Assembly (NCBI GenBank): GCA_018292915.2
Contig: JACVVK020000058.1
Coordinates: forward strand, 476,001-540,000
Length of the DNA stretch: 64,000 bases
Origin: Batillaria attramentaria
Lineage: Eukaryota > Mollusca > Gastropoda > Batillariidae
Reading direction: 5' to 3'
Within the stretch, counting starts at the first letter, position 1. Each line of letters opens with the position of its first letter. This document shows, piece by piece, positions 20,655 through 32,896 of this stretch. The notes below the pieces were generated by a model that was given only the letters and a program-made list of their open reading frames with translations, had not been told where the DNA came from and made no database searches. Made by a program: the position numbers and the translations under genes.

Positions 20655-20659
<5 letters not shown>

Positions 20660-20929
20660 CATTCATCTATATCTATAGCCCTAACTGTAGGGAGAGAGAG
20701 AGAAAAAAACAACAACTGTGCCCCCCCCCCAAAAAAAAAAAAAAAAAAAAAGGCCATTCATTTATATCTATAGCCCTAACAGTAGAAATCAAGAGAGAGA
20801 GAGAAAAAAAAAACAAAAAAAAACAAAAAAAAACACAAAACCTTTAGCACATACTTATGCCTATTCATTCCCCTCAATGCTATTATGATAGTAGTAAGTC
20901 AAGTACTCATACACTCCATCTATACGGAT

Positions 20930-22631
20930 CATGAGCTCGCCTGGCTGGTTGACGTCACAAACTTTTTGGCGTATGCGAGGTTCTACATGGGTGAATGAAT
21001 TCTTGTAATAAAGTCGTTCCCCTTTGACAGAGTTACTTCCCGCAGACCTGACTGACAGACGATTGCTTACTGGTATCGGAGAAGAGACCCTCAGTCTCTC
21101 TCTTGCCTTAGACGCGCGCTTGCGCGCGCACGCACGCACGCACGCACGCAAGTCATGTCAAGTTGTAGAGATCGCGAAAAGATACTGCATTTCGATGCAA
21201 AATAATTTCTAGACCATCCCAGAACATGCTGGTGCAGTAACGTCAGTAGATTACGTCACCTTGGAAAGATATCGAACCTTCCAGTAAGTTGAGAAATGTT
21301 CTAGATCTGACCTGTTCAGTACGTAAGCAGCCCTGCACAGCGTTCTGGGTTCTTCTTCTTTCATGAATTTGTTCTCCGTGCATATTCTGTTCATAAAGTA
21401 TTGGAGTTGTATTCTGTTGTATCCCGTGTCTTCTCTGCGATTGCACGAAGATGGCGACATAGTAGAAGTAAAATACACCACGTCTCCAAACAGGAATTCG
21501 GAAAGAAAGTGGCGAGACATCCCCAAGAAAAAACAGCATCACGTCAATCAAACATGACGCACTTACTTTACGTCTGTGCGCGTGCGTCTCTTCTTCGATG
21601 TTTGTGAGGCGTGTGGCTTGTAGAGGAAATGTGCTGTGAGTACAAATTTTCGGGTCAACTGACGATAACGGCTGCAGTGAATTTTTCTAATTTTTTTAAT
21701 ATTTTTTATGGCACCCCAGGCTCATTATCTATGTATAGTAGGAGCGATTTTGAGATCTAAAGTGTGTTCACCAGCACTTTCATCAGGTACGGCTTACGCC
21801 AAAAGTATAAAAGCGACAATCTCCAAGATTCACTTAGTTGAGAGTCCGTATTCATGCTATCTATGTCCAAACAATGGAGTGGTTTAGGTAAATATTACGC
21901 CTTTAAACGCCAGAAAGCCACTTTTTCTGATAACTCGCAAATCATGTGTGCAGTCGTACCTGGATCGGGCCTTCTATTCAACAATCTTGATTCATTTAGA
22001 AACCCCAAATTTGAAATCGATCGGTTCAGTATTTTCGGAGAAATAGGCATCTGAACTGGGTTCACATGCAATGTCAACTCAGGCTCGGTTTACATGAAAA
22101 CTATAAGAGCGACCATTTTCTAGTAGTGACTCTGTTCAGAGTCCGTATTCAAGCTATCTACTGCCAAAAAATTGAGTGATTTAAATAAATATTACGCCTG
22201 TACACGAAAGACAACCAACTTGTCTCAAAAGGGCGATAACTCCCAAATCACTTAAGCAATCATCACACGCTTGAATCGTCTAATGTAACATTTTGATATA
22301 TTTGGATACCCCAAATTTGAAGCCATTCGGTTGAGTATTTTCGAAGAAACGGGCCTGGACACAATTCACACACACACAGCCGCACGCACGCACGCACGCA
22401 CACACATACGCACAGACGGCACTCACTGAGGAGGAGAAGCGCGTTCGGTGGACCGTACATGTCAGCATCGATGACGCACGTTTTGTTACGTCATTGTCAG
22501 AGTTACACTTGCAAAATCGTCTCTGCGGGAGATCGGCAGTGACGTGCGTTTGTACCACAGATGCTTGCCCATGAACGTGGAAAATTTAGCCCGTCCTATG
22601 ATGTTGCTTCCATTACTATGGAAACAACATA
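20930..22631. repeat. Intron 1 module, first tandem copy
   Basis: It matches 22632-26358 (with the 23088-24774 insertion) and 52444-54512; the 5' end is truncated. It contains two diverged repeats of about 285 bases beginning GAGTCCGTATTCA near 21842 and 22139. No coding frame is credible. Confidence 0.85.
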
Positions 22632-23087
22632 ACAAGATGGCCACCAGCCCAATATGTTGTTTCCATTCAATGACCTGCTGTAGTCACAGTCGTAGTCGTT
22701 GTGTCATGTATGCAGCCCGCGCGCACACGCCGGAACGCAAGCTCTCTGACATCAAGCATGCTGACATAAAGAAAGTACTGAAAACCCTTATCGTGCCTCT
22801 ATGCACTTGCAAAAACCCAAACACATGAGGTCGTGTGAGCTCGCCTAGCTGGTTGACGTCACAACTTGTTGGCGTATGCGAGGTTCTACATGGGTGAATG
22901 AATTCTTGTAATAAAGTCGTTCCCCTTTGACAGAGTTACTTCCCGCAGACCTGACTGACAGACGATTGCTTACTGGTATCGGAGAAGAGACCCTCTCTCT
23001 CTCTCTCTCGCCTTAGACGCGCGCTTGCGCGCGCACGCACGCACCCCCCCTCCCCCTACACACACACACACACACACACACATTATG

Positions 23088-24202
23088 CAAAGACCTTGGA
23101 ATCAGAAAGACGCGTCACTCCTGCCCTCGTAAGAGTAGACTCCAGAGTGCAGTCCCTTTTCGGCGGGGCGTGAAAATGTGACTGCTTACACCCAGCGCCA
23201 TTTTTAAAAATGGCGAATTTTTTTTTAGAAAAGCAGAGACTTGTGTGTCATATGATTCGATTTGAAACGAAGTCTTGAATATCCGACCACTTTTCGTTTG
23301 GGCAAAATCTTTGCCAGCGGACAATTATTGTTGCGCTTTGATGGCACTGTTTACGTGGTAGACTGATCCAACAGGATGTGAGTAAACGGCAAGGGGGTTG
23401 CACTCTGACAGGCAAGGGTGTTGCACTCTACAGGCAAGTATTATTGCACGGTGCAGACGATCACGTACCTGCCTTGTGGTGGAATAAGAGACGATTACAA
23501 AAGCATACACACCCGTGCTCTAGGACTGAATGTAATAATAGATCTGTCCATTCAGACAGAGACAGGTTATGTATGTCTCTGATTCAGAAACACGCCTACT
23601 TTCACTCTGAAGACAGCCTGCTAATCACTTGCGCCACTGAGGATCCCTCTGGGTTCAAAGCTGGTCAAGGATGACATAGTGCGCGACCTTGTGTTTGAGA
23701 GCACCGAGACAATTTAGGCCCGTCACGGTAGCGCAGTGAGCGCCATTTCCCCACTGTGCACAGAGGTACTTTCCACTGAAAGACTCTGTGCTCCAGAGAG
23801 TGTCGTAAGAGAGACATATAGCGGGACAACGCGAAGAGTTGTCTGCCCGCATTAGCGCGCATCCTAGATCTGGCCCCTATAGTGACAGCATGGCGGAAAG
23901 TGGAAAGCGATCACAAAAGCATGCAATTGTGTTCTGCGCCGAATTGTTCAAATAACAGACAAATATAAACGGGGAAATACTTCTTTTGGTATTCCTGTTG
24001 AAAAACAAACATTTTTTTTTCGCTTTCTTGTCCAAAAAAAAAAAAGAAAAAAAAAAAGACCTCAAGTGGTACGTGTGCATGCAGTGTAAACTAACAGTAA
24101 ACACACGCGGCTGACGCAGATACAGCGTAATTTTTTTCCCTGACAACTTTACAAATCACGGTGACTTAAATTGTGCTAGCGTCTACCTGCATCTAAATTC
24201 AG

Positions 24203-24267
<65 letters not shown>

Positions 24268-24774
24268 CAAAATCATCCGGCTGAACTTCGTTCTAACCAT
24301 TGTAAAACCATATCACAACATAGAATCTGCTGGATCGTCGGTCGCAGATATGATTAATGTTGAGTTAGCAGGAAGTATTCAGCGGATGCGTCCATCTTTG
24401 GATCTCTCGCACATTCGATCTTTCTGTGTTCCGTACTAGTTTTACTTGAACACATCGAACGAAATGCACTGCGTAGCCTACGTACAGCAGTGAAAGCCAA
24501 ACTAGATCTTTCTTTCGTCCTCCGGAACTTTGAGAGTACTTATGTTTTCCATAGGCCTAAAACACATGCGAAATATATGGGGGGAGACCACCTGGCAGTC
24601 GCTGACATCTTCGTTTTTGTTTATTTTCTTAAAATGTTTTACGGCGGCTAGTGTAGGGTTGGGTCAAACAACTGCGTAGATCTGCGGGATGCGCGCTAAT
24701 GCGCGCAGACAACTCTTACGCGTTGTCCCTCAAAGGGAGGTAAGTGAACTATCTTTATGTTTCCAAGATCTTTG
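23088..24774. mobile_element. TIR DNA element, hAT-like by target duplication length
   Basis: The ends CAAAGACCTTGGAA and TTCCAAGATCTTTG are near-perfect inverted repeats, with weaker similarity over about 40 bases. CATTATG occurs on both sides (23081-23087 and 24775-24781), or 8 bases depending on where the ends are set. The empty site is at 52978-52984 in unit 2. A further inverted pair (23817-23866 against 24680-24730) lies inside. It has a (CA)n tract at 24206-24263 and no transposase frame. Confidence 0.65.
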
Positions 24775-26056
24775 CATTATGCTTCTGAGTGTGAGTCAGT
24801 GGCAAAAACGAAACCCACTGAAATTCCCGCTTTCCACATGTCAAGTTGTAGAGACTCTTGCGAAAAGATACTGCATTTCGATGCAAAATAATTTCTAGAC
24901 CATCCCAGAACATGCTGGTGCAGTAACGTCAGTAGATTACGTCACCTTGGAGAGATTTCGAGCCTTCCAGTAAGTTGAGGAATGTTCTAGATCTGACGTA
25001 AGCAGCCCCCCTGCACAGCGTTCTGGATTCTTCTTCTTTCATGAATTTGTTCTCCGCGCATATTCTGTTCATAAAGTATTGGAGTTGTAGTCTGTTGTAT
25101 CCCGTATCATCTCTGCGAGTGCACGATGATGGCGACATAGCATAAGTAAAATACAACACCACGTCTCCAAACAGAGGAATTCCGAAAGAAAATGGCGAGA
25201 CACCCCCAAGAAAAAACAGCATCACGTCAATCAAACATGACGCACTTACTTTACGTCAGTGCGCGTGCGTCTCTTCTTCGATGTTTGTGAGGCGTGTGGC
25301 TTGCAGAGGAAATGTGCTGTGAGTACAAATTTTCGAGTCAACTGACGATAACGGCTGCAGTGAATTTTTCTAATTTTTTTGTATATTTTTTATGGCACCC
25401 CAGGCTCATTATCTATGTATAGTAGGAGCGATTTTGAGATCTAAAGTGTGTTCACCAGCACTTTCATCAGGTACGGCTTACGCCAAAAGTATAAAAGCGA
25501 CAACCTCCAAACTTCACTCAGTTGAGAGTCCGTATTCATGCTATCTATGTCCAAAAAATGGAGTGGTTTAGGTAAATATTACGCCTTTAAACGCCAGAAA
25601 GCCACTTATTCTGAAAAGGGCGATAACTCGCAGATCATGTGTGCAATCGTACCTGGATCGGGCCTTCTATTCAACAATCTTGATTCATTTAGAAACCCCA
25701 AATTTGAAATCGATCGGTTCAGTATTTTCGGAGAAATAGGCATCTGAACTGGGTTCACATGCAATGTCAACTCAGGCTCGGTTTACATGAAAACTATAAG
25801 AGCGACCATTTTCTAGTAGTGAGTCAATTCAGAGTCCGTATTCAAGCTATCTACTGCCAAAAAATTGAGTGATTTAAATAAATATTACGCCTGTACACGA
25901 AAGACAACCAACTTGTCTCAAAAGGGCGATAACTCCCAAATCACTTAAGCAATCATCACACGCTTGAATCGTCTAATGTAACATTTTGATAAATTTGGAT
26001 ACCCCAAATTTGAAGCCATTCGGTTGAGTATTTTCGAAGAAACGGGCCCGGACACA

Positions 26057-26061
<5 letters not shown>

Positions 26062-26115
<54 letters not shown>
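26062..26115. repeat. (CA)n microsatellite
   Basis: This is an expanded tract; the other two module copies have only a short CA and CGCA stretch here (22366-22407 and 54249-54290). Confidence 0.85.
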
Positions 26116-26116
<1 letters not shown>

Positions 26117-26917
26117 CCATACAGACGGCACTCAGTGAGGAGAAGAAGCGCGTTCGGAACAGCATACATGCCAGCATCGATGACGCAGGTTTTCTTACGT
26201 CATTTTCTTACGTTTTCTTACGTTTTCTTACACTTGCATAATCGTCTCTGCGGGAGATCGGCAGTGACGTGCGTTTGTACCACAGATGCTTGCCTATGAA
26301 CGTGGAAATTTTAGCCCGTCCTATTATGTTGTTTCCATTACTATGGAAACAACATAAAAACGGCAACAATAACAACAAATCAGACTAAATAGCATGAAAT
26401 TTGGAGAAACAAATTTATGGGATGGGGCCATTCCTCCTCGTTTAAAGAAGTGAAACACTGAAAATCAGTCCCATTGAATGAAGTACGCTGCTTTGATTTG
26501 ACAGTTTGGTTGTATGGGATGTTCAGTATGTCAAAGGGACTTTGAAAGTTGACACCAAGTACAAAATTTAATGAACTGATTTTCATAAGTTTGATTATGA
26601 TTTAAGAGCTGTTAAAATTTGTTCCAGGGTCGCTTAATATTTTGGGCTGAGCTTATGTACACGTCGACCTTATTCAGCGCTGTGCATACACACCTCGAGA
26701 ATACCATTATTATCATACAGTCAAACAGGGAAGTAAAAGTACGACTGTACCACTAGTCGAGGCGCTCCCAAACAAGCAACCAGAAACATGTCACAAAATG
26801 TTTTTCAGCTGTATTCAAAGCCTACCAGATAGTTAAGAATGCGACAGGTTTCGTCTGGGGGTGAACACTCGACACTGAACATACCCAATGTGTGTAAGAC
26901 ATTCTGTGCGAGCGTGC

Positions 26918-26934
26918 GTGCGTGTGTGTGTGTA

Positions 26935-26985
<51 letters not shown>

Positions 26986-27090
26986 CGGTACCAGGAGAGG
27001 AAACATTCCTTTTTCAGCGTGCTGTTATTATCAGCGACGCTGGTAATGCAATGGAAGAACCTGCCTGTGAAAAACACCTGCGCGCGCGCG

Positions 27091-27153
<63 letters not shown>
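26918..27153. repeat. Paired microsatellites (GT)n(GA)n and (CG)n(CA)n
   Basis: Two complementary tracts lie about 110 bases apart, near 26918-26980 and 27080-27153, and could pair as an RNA hairpin. The same arrangement is at 55070-55130 and 55228-55283. Confidence 0.8.
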
Positions 27154-27158
<5 letters not shown>

Positions 27159-28869
27159 AAATAAATAAGACGCCTCGCATGGCGACTACTGGAAAACTAG
27201 TACACCCCGGCGAATGATTCTACGTACAGTTGCTAAGTTGAATGGCTCTCGCCAGGCCATTGTCATCATATCGTTTCTATTGTGCTGTGATTAATTTGTA
27301 CAGCGATTCATCGTAGCTGAAAGCATTTATCAATCTGACAAACAATAATAAGAACGAGGAACTAAAAACAGAGAGTGGCTTCCCTTTCCATTATGTTAAT
27401 TAGGCCTACGGCGTTGATCGTCATGTGTCATGAAGGACATTTCTGCCGGATTCGATTTTTCGTTGGGTAATGTTACAATGTGCCAACGCAGATGTATCTT
27501 ACAGTAGTGGACTTTACAACACCATGTCGCTAAAGCGTTTAGCTATGATTCTACATGTAAAATCCCCTGCGAACTAAAACCGCAATACAAGGACTGAGGA
27601 AACACGAATACGTTTAACGGCATTCACAGTGTCCAGATAAAAGGTGGTTTCAGATAACTATGGAAAATAGTATGTGAGAATTATTCTTTAACTCCTAATT
27701 GTCCAGACACGTATCACATCCTGAATCAAAATCGTCACAACACAAGACAGCACTAGACAACACTATTATGCAACAGCAGTCCGCCCGACAGACAGCGCAA
27801 CTATATTGCGTCACACTCCGACAAGCGGTCAACGTTAGCCAGACAGTTCGGCAATTTCGCACCCTTTTGTGAATACCGTGGTCACTCGTTACTTCGGGTA
27901 TTGCTACTAGTAGCTAACGGCACACTCAGTCTCACCCTTACAACTTGCCCCAAGCACTTCCCACTGGCGTGAGGGCGGTAGACAACAAATTAAAGACAAG
28001 TCTCGTTACGGGCATGAAGCCACGTGTGACGTACTCACAGAGGTATGAGCCATACACAAGACTGCCTTTAGCAGGCAACGGGATTATGAGAGATTATGCA
28101 ATCTACTGCAGGCTGGGCGAGGCAAGGGAAGGGATAGGGCCTCGTGGAGAGTGCCCACGCTTTGCGTAATAGTGCTGTGGAGTGATGTCTAGTACTGTGT
28201 AGTGGTCTCGTGAGTTTAGTCTTGTCATATAGTGTGGTCGGGGAGGAAGAGGGGGGGGGGGGGTAGGGCTGTGGACAGTTAGGTGTTAAGCAGAACCCAT
28301 TCCCGACAAAATAGAAATAGGACTGACGGTATAACTAGAAAGAATCATTAATCAATGAAAATTGTAAGTCTGTTCGAAGAACACGATTTCTTCAATCCCA
28401 AGCCAGTAGCTGAAGTACGGAAAAAAATCATGTAACACTTTCGACACCTGGGACCATGGAAAATCATCGAAAAGTACAAGCAGCCGTACCTCCAAACGAC
28501 ATCAGTAGACAGCACAGAAGACAGGCAAATAACGGCGCATTCCCCATGCTGTTTTTGTTGTGTCACTGAGACGCTGTTGCATCTACGTCAACGAGAAATA
28601 ATCACACATCACTACTCCCTGCTTCTCATAATATCACCAGAAAGCGTCTCTGTTCCTAATCCGGCTGAGCGGAAACTCCAACGTAAAACCCCGTGTTACT
28701 AACTGATACGTCGAAAAGTAACACGGGTACATACGATCCCCATGGTGTTTTCACTTCCGTGTAGACAGGCCGCCCAACCGAATCAGCGCGGCCAACATAC
28801 ATGCACTGAAGGTGAAGGTCGTTAATAGTAAAACAGACAATAGAACCTGACGCCCTCCGCCACTGCCAA

Positions 28870-28881
28870 CAATGCGCGCGC

Positions 28882-28941
<60 letters not shown>
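28870..28941. repeat. (GT)n microsatellite
   Basis: A CG-rich start and about 32 GT units, with a shorter copy at about 57007-57055. Confidence 0.85.
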
Positions 28942-29716
28942 ACACAACGGTGTTCTAATTATATCCATCACATACTGAATTATATTGAATCTCTCTCTCT
29001 CTCTCTCTCTCTCTGAGCCGCGAATTAGCCTTTGTTGCTTGCGCAACAGCCTTTGAATACTCTATACAACAGCCGCGAATTAGCCTTTGTTGCTTTGTTG
29101 TGTAAAGCCCTAACTAACTCTCTCTCTCTCTCTGCAGGCACAACCACCACTGCATGGAACGAGGATGTAAAAAGCAGCTGTGTCGCAAAATGCGAGGGAA
29201 AGGCACCCGCTTTTTTTGACACCGACAGCTTGATAAAAAGCTACCTCACTCTACATTAGGTCACCCCTGGAGTACTTGAAAGGAGCAGACCGGAGGTGGT
29301 GGTGGGTATTGTGTGTGAAATGCAGTAAATGGTGTTTGGACACCTGAATACGCAATGCCTTTGCATTTTCAATGTGCTATACACAACAGTTTTTAACCGA
29401 AGTATTTATGTGATGTGATGTGATATTGAAACATCGCCCTGAAGTAAGGAAAGGACAGATAGAAAGAAAAAAGGTGACTTGTATACAACAGCTCTAACAT
29501 TTCTATTACCTATAGCCTTACAGCTATTGAGGCTAAACGCCCTCGATGAAGCGGGAACATGATATTGTAGCCGCTGTTGTTAATGAGGAATTTTTGTGTT
29601 CATAGTGAGCCTGTTCCATAACAAATGTCTGAATACAGTTTCCTCAATTCAAGGCCACAACTTGTGAAAGGCAACCGATTTCCACCACACTGGGTGCAGT
29701 ACAGAAGGAAACGGTC

Positions 29717-29777
29717 ATGGCCCGGGTATCTTGGGCGGCATCTGTATGGATCATGTTTGTGTTCGCCGTGTGCACAG
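29717..29777 (+). CDS. Candidate plus-strand first exon: signal peptide
   Basis: ATG opens 20 codons that encode a signal-peptide-like sequence (MARVSWAASVWIMFVFAVCT) and end at the good donor CAG|GTATGT in phase 1. The unit 2 copy at 57928-57988 differs at three bases, all synonymous third positions in the last codons, which suggests selection on the protein. It lies 0.7 kb from the minus-strand first exon of gene A, on the opposite strand. I find no convincing downstream plus-strand exon in the window, so the gene is unknown and may be a relic. Confidence 0.45.
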
Positions 29778-30449
29778 GTATGTGTGCTGCACTATCTGCC
29801 GTATTACTCTACCACTGCACGCTAAACGTTACTGCTAGTTACACAAGGACACGCACATTCTGAGCAAGCAACACTGTTTATCAAGTCACTAGCGGCACGT
29901 TTTGAAAAGAAGGTGTAGACGTAGGGAACTTTATTGGTCTAAGCCATTCTTTTTTTTTTAACCAGGGAAACGCCCATATAGAAATAGTACAAACAAATTA
30001 AACGGGCTAATTCCATCATTGATAAGCTTACTTATTTCTTTGCAACAGTTTCGCTCGTAAGTGCGTCTGTACGCTCGAATACTCTATACTGGTGATCAGA
30101 GCTGTTCTTAATGCGATACAATTGTGACTGGAGGTTGTTTATGTCAAATGTATATATTGTTTAGAGTCCGGTACACAGTCACCGGAAGGTAATTACTCGG
30201 GCCCCGAGCGTGCGGGGTTTAATGATAACACATACGGCAAGTTTTATAATAGGTAGATTGATAGGGTGGCCCAACGCTGGTCACTTGGTTTAGTCTGGGG
30301 GATTTGGGTTGTTTTGCAAGTTTTTAGTAAAGGCATTGCATAAATTCTGCGATCTCAAAATCGTACCAGACAACAATGTCATTTGAATGAAAATGACAAC
30401 ATGCTGTTCGTAGAACAGATAGAGGTTGCCCTGGGCTCCAGAGTCTCAC

Positions 30450-30489
30450 CAGAAGCAGCTGCAATGAGAACAATGCTAGACCAGAACAT
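30450..30489 (-). CDS. Gene A exon 1: signal peptide
   Basis: ATG at 30489-30487, with A at position -3, opens MFWSSIVLIAAAS, and a G|GTGAGA donor follows in phase 1. Joined to exon 2 it reads ...AAAS-G-AQDI, a plausible cleavage site. The n-region lacks a positive charge and the peptide is short, so an additional upstream start cannot be ruled out. The unit 2 copy (58648-58687) is identical. Confidence 0.6.
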
Positions 30490-30517
30490 AATATTATTCA
30501 CAGATACGATCGTTACA

Positions 30518-30590
30518 GGGTGGGTGGGTGTTTGGGGGTTTAACGTCCTTTTCCACCACATAAGGGTGATATCAAAGACGGGGCAACGAT
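30518..30590 (-). mobile_element. SINE family 1, 3' fragment
   Basis: GGGTGGGTGGGTGTTTGGGG and TTTAACGTCCTTTTCC match the 3' part of the SINE at 17678-17846. The tRNA-like head is missing. Confidence 0.75.
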
Positions 30591-30817
30591 CCTTAGCACT
30601 GAAAATCTAGCGCCTCTTATTACTATTTTTATTTTTATCATTATTCTCTCCTGCCCTACCCCGCCCTTTTTTCAAGTATTACTCATTCATTTTCATTTTG
30701 CTTGCTCGTTTGTTTACAACCCATTTATTTCTGTTTATACGTGTCTATGTTGTATAACACTAAAAACAGACTAGAACAAAAGAGAAAATCCAACGCGACC
30801 AGCTCGTCGATACTCAC

Positions 30818-31096
30818 ATTTCAAGCTGAAGGTGTAGTCTGTCATGGCTGATTGTGTCTCATCTCGGAAGGTGTCTGATGCCCTGCATCTTACAGCCTTT
30901 CCGTCATGGTCCGGTGGCTTAGGCTTGAAGCTGCAGGTGTTGCCGTTAGAGTTGGGTTGACACAGAGCATCGAGCCAGTTATACAGAGGGGGAGGGTAGA
31001 CGTCTGTCGCCTTACACGTCAACGTCAGGGTTTTCGTGCCATTTGTGATGAATGCCGACTGCCCCTCAATTGTCATATGCTCTTGAGTTGGTCCAT
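30818..31096 (-). CDS. Spare Ig2-type exon of the receptor family
   Basis: A TTTCTACAG acceptor and a T|GTGAGTA donor frame 279 bases, open throughout in phase 1. It shares PSAFITNGT-like and TLTCKATD, WLDALCQPN, NTCSFKP and VRCRASD with the Ig2 exons of genes A and B, but is otherwise distinct. It lies upstream of gene A's first exon and, with the exon at 31814-32068, may be a spare cassette, part of a longer form of gene A, or the remains of another gene. Confidence 0.7.
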
Positions 31097-31504
31097 CTGT
31101 AGAAATATATTGAAAATATCGTAGCAATTGGGTTACACATCACGTGCACGGCCTTCATGCCATTTGAGATGAATTCTGGAGGCCCTCAGTTGTGATATGC
31201 TACGGGGAGATGCAGGTCCCTTTGTAAAAAAAATAAACAAAATAAAAAGAAAATGAACAATAAAATGAAATAAAATAAATACAATGAAATATCGTAAATT
31301 TAGCTCAGACGCCAAACGCCAAATAAAAAAGTTTGAATTTGCGTTCAAGAAGCAAACAAACGCAAGAAAACATTGGCCCGGAACAGTCTTAAAGGCGTAT
31401 CCGGGGACACTTAAGAGAAACAGAATGGAGTTGTTCCGAGTGCATAGATGAGCTGTACTTAATTAAACTGGACTTTAAAAAGAAGCGTTGCTTTGTCTGC
31501 ATTG

Positions 31505-31800
31505 GCTAGAGAAATAATAATAATAATAATAATGTGTAGTAGTAGTAATGATAATAATGGTACCAGCAGCAGCAGCAGAAGTAGTAGTAGTAGTGATAAT
31601 TGTAGTAGCAGCAGCAGTAGTAGCAGTAGCAGTAATAGCAGCAGTAATCAGCAATAGTACTAGTAGCAGTAGCAATAGTAGAAGCAGCAATAGTAGCAGT
31701 AGAAGTAGTAGTAGTAGCAGCAGCAGCAGCAGCAATAGTTGTAGTAATAAAACTAATAATCATAATCATAACAATATCATAATAATAATTAATAATAATA
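31505..31800. repeat. Trinucleotide-rich tract (AGT/AGC/AAT)n
   Basis: An imperfect run of AGC, AGT and AAT triplets lies in the intron between the spare Ig exons, reaching to within about 15 bases of the Ig1-type donor. Long open frames here are low-complexity artefacts. Confidence 0.85.
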
Positions 31801-31813
31801 ATAATATCCTCAC

Positions 31814-32068
31814 ATCCTACTCTCAGTGTGTAGTCCGTGGTGCTGGTAACACCCCCACACGTCATCTGACAGGTAAACTTGGTTCCGTTGTTCTGTCTCG
31901 TCACTTTTGTCAGCACTAGCGTATCTGACGCATGACCAGTTTTCAGCCAGGAGACAGTGACGTCACTACTACTACAGTCTCCACTTGTGCACTTGCAAGT
32001 CAGGTTTCCACCCTCCTCTACATAACGTGGGCACAGGTCTGCAGATGGTGTGGCGGCTTTAGCAAGCG
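31814..32068 (-). CDS. Spare Ig1-type exon of the receptor family
   Basis: A TTTTCAG acceptor and a T|GTGAGGA donor frame 255 bases, fully open in phase 1. The family pattern is clear: LCPRYVEEGGNLTCKCTSGDC, WLKTGHASDTLVL, RQNNGTKFTCQMTCGG and the final VGC. It joins in frame to the Ig2-type exon at 31096, giving the same Tyr codon (TAT) at the junction as genes A and B (TAC). Joined to a signal exon ending in G it would begin A-L-A-K. Confidence 0.7.
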
Positions 32069-32246
32069 CTGAAAATGCAATGTAACAAAACGAAGTGTTC
32101 TTGTTTTTTTCTCCGTGTATGCCTGTCGGTATCTTCTACAAATACTACATACTGAGAGAACGTGAACAGATTTTCTTCATTCTGTCGATGAAAATAGTTC
32201 GTGCAAATATTGCTATTTTGATTAAAAATTTTCGGATCACTAGAAG

Positions 32247-32350
32247 CCACTTCAAGCCATTATCGTGCCTAGCGGGGAAGGCCCACGCCTTCTGTAACAG
32301 TGGCTTGAGGTGGCTCCTACTGGTGTGTAGTGGCTTGTTCTTTTTGACCA
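32247..32350. repeat. Dispersed hairpin repeat (GCCACTTCAAGCCA type)
   Basis: AGCCACTTCAAGCCATTAT faces GTGGCTTGAGGTGGCTCCTA as an imperfect inverted repeat. Related copies lie near 38375-38475, 61935-62040 and, weaker, 28130-28230. Probably a small MITE. Confidence 0.45.
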
Positions 32351-32896
32351 GTCGTGTCGTATAGTGGGCAGGGGGGTGGCTGGCCTTGGGCTCAGTAGAG
32401 TTAAGGTCTAACTTTTTTACATTTTGGGGCTCACAGGTCGTTCTGACCTGCTTAGGCCCTGCCTGACATCGTGACACTTAAACAAACACCTGCACAGTGA
32501 CAGCATCTCAAAGCTTGGGACTGAGCCAACTGATGGCCTCACGCTGCAATACAAATATCAAGGACTGAAAGTCAGCCATGGAATTTGCTTCATGGTCAAC
32601 CTTTTAGTACGAAAACCTGAATGTTTGCGCGGTTCACAGAGCCTTTAGACGGTACTGTCTCGCATTAAGAGCTCTTCTAATTATTTAGGAAGACTATTTC
32701 GGGCGTACACTAGGCGCACCCACAAGCAAAATTATTTCAAACAGTTCACATGGCAATAGCGCAGTGGTTTTCGTATAAAAATGCAGGATATTCCTGCCAA
32801 TGATACAAAACACAAGTATTTGACTACGTATACATGGCAATATTTTTTCATGGTATATAATGAAAATTAAAACAATAAAAAGAAAAAGAATGATAA

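Larger units (their letters stand above)
22632..26358. repeat. Intron 1 module, second tandem copy with insertion
   Basis: It begins AACAAGATGGCCACCAGCCC, exactly where unit 2's single copy begins at 52444. It joins the first copy within the AAACAACATAACAAG stretch and is interrupted by the TIR element at 23088-24774. Confidence 0.85.
26358..30517. repeat. Segmental duplication: distal intron 1 and first exons, unit 1
   Basis: It matches 54512-58716 nearly base for base, apart from microsatellite lengths, a small deletion near 57405 and a retroposon at 57127-57230 in unit 2. It holds the minus-strand signal exon and a plus-strand signal-like exon. Confidence 0.9.

Noticed and set aside
21243..21551. 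A 102-residue minus-strand frame repeated in the intron 1 modules
   Set aside because: The copies at 24929-25234 and 53131-53441 have frame-changing indels and no family signature. It is repeat sequence.
27945..28169. A 74-residue plus-strand frame conserved at 56071-56295
   Set aside because: The only differences between the copies change the protein and none is silent, which is no sign of coding selection. Identity reflects the segmental duplication.
29140..29258. Exon-like plus-strand stretch after a TCTCTGCAG acceptor, ending in TAG
   Set aside because: The unit 2 copy near 57372 has a deletion of about 30 bases that breaks the frame, and no upstream exon joins to it.
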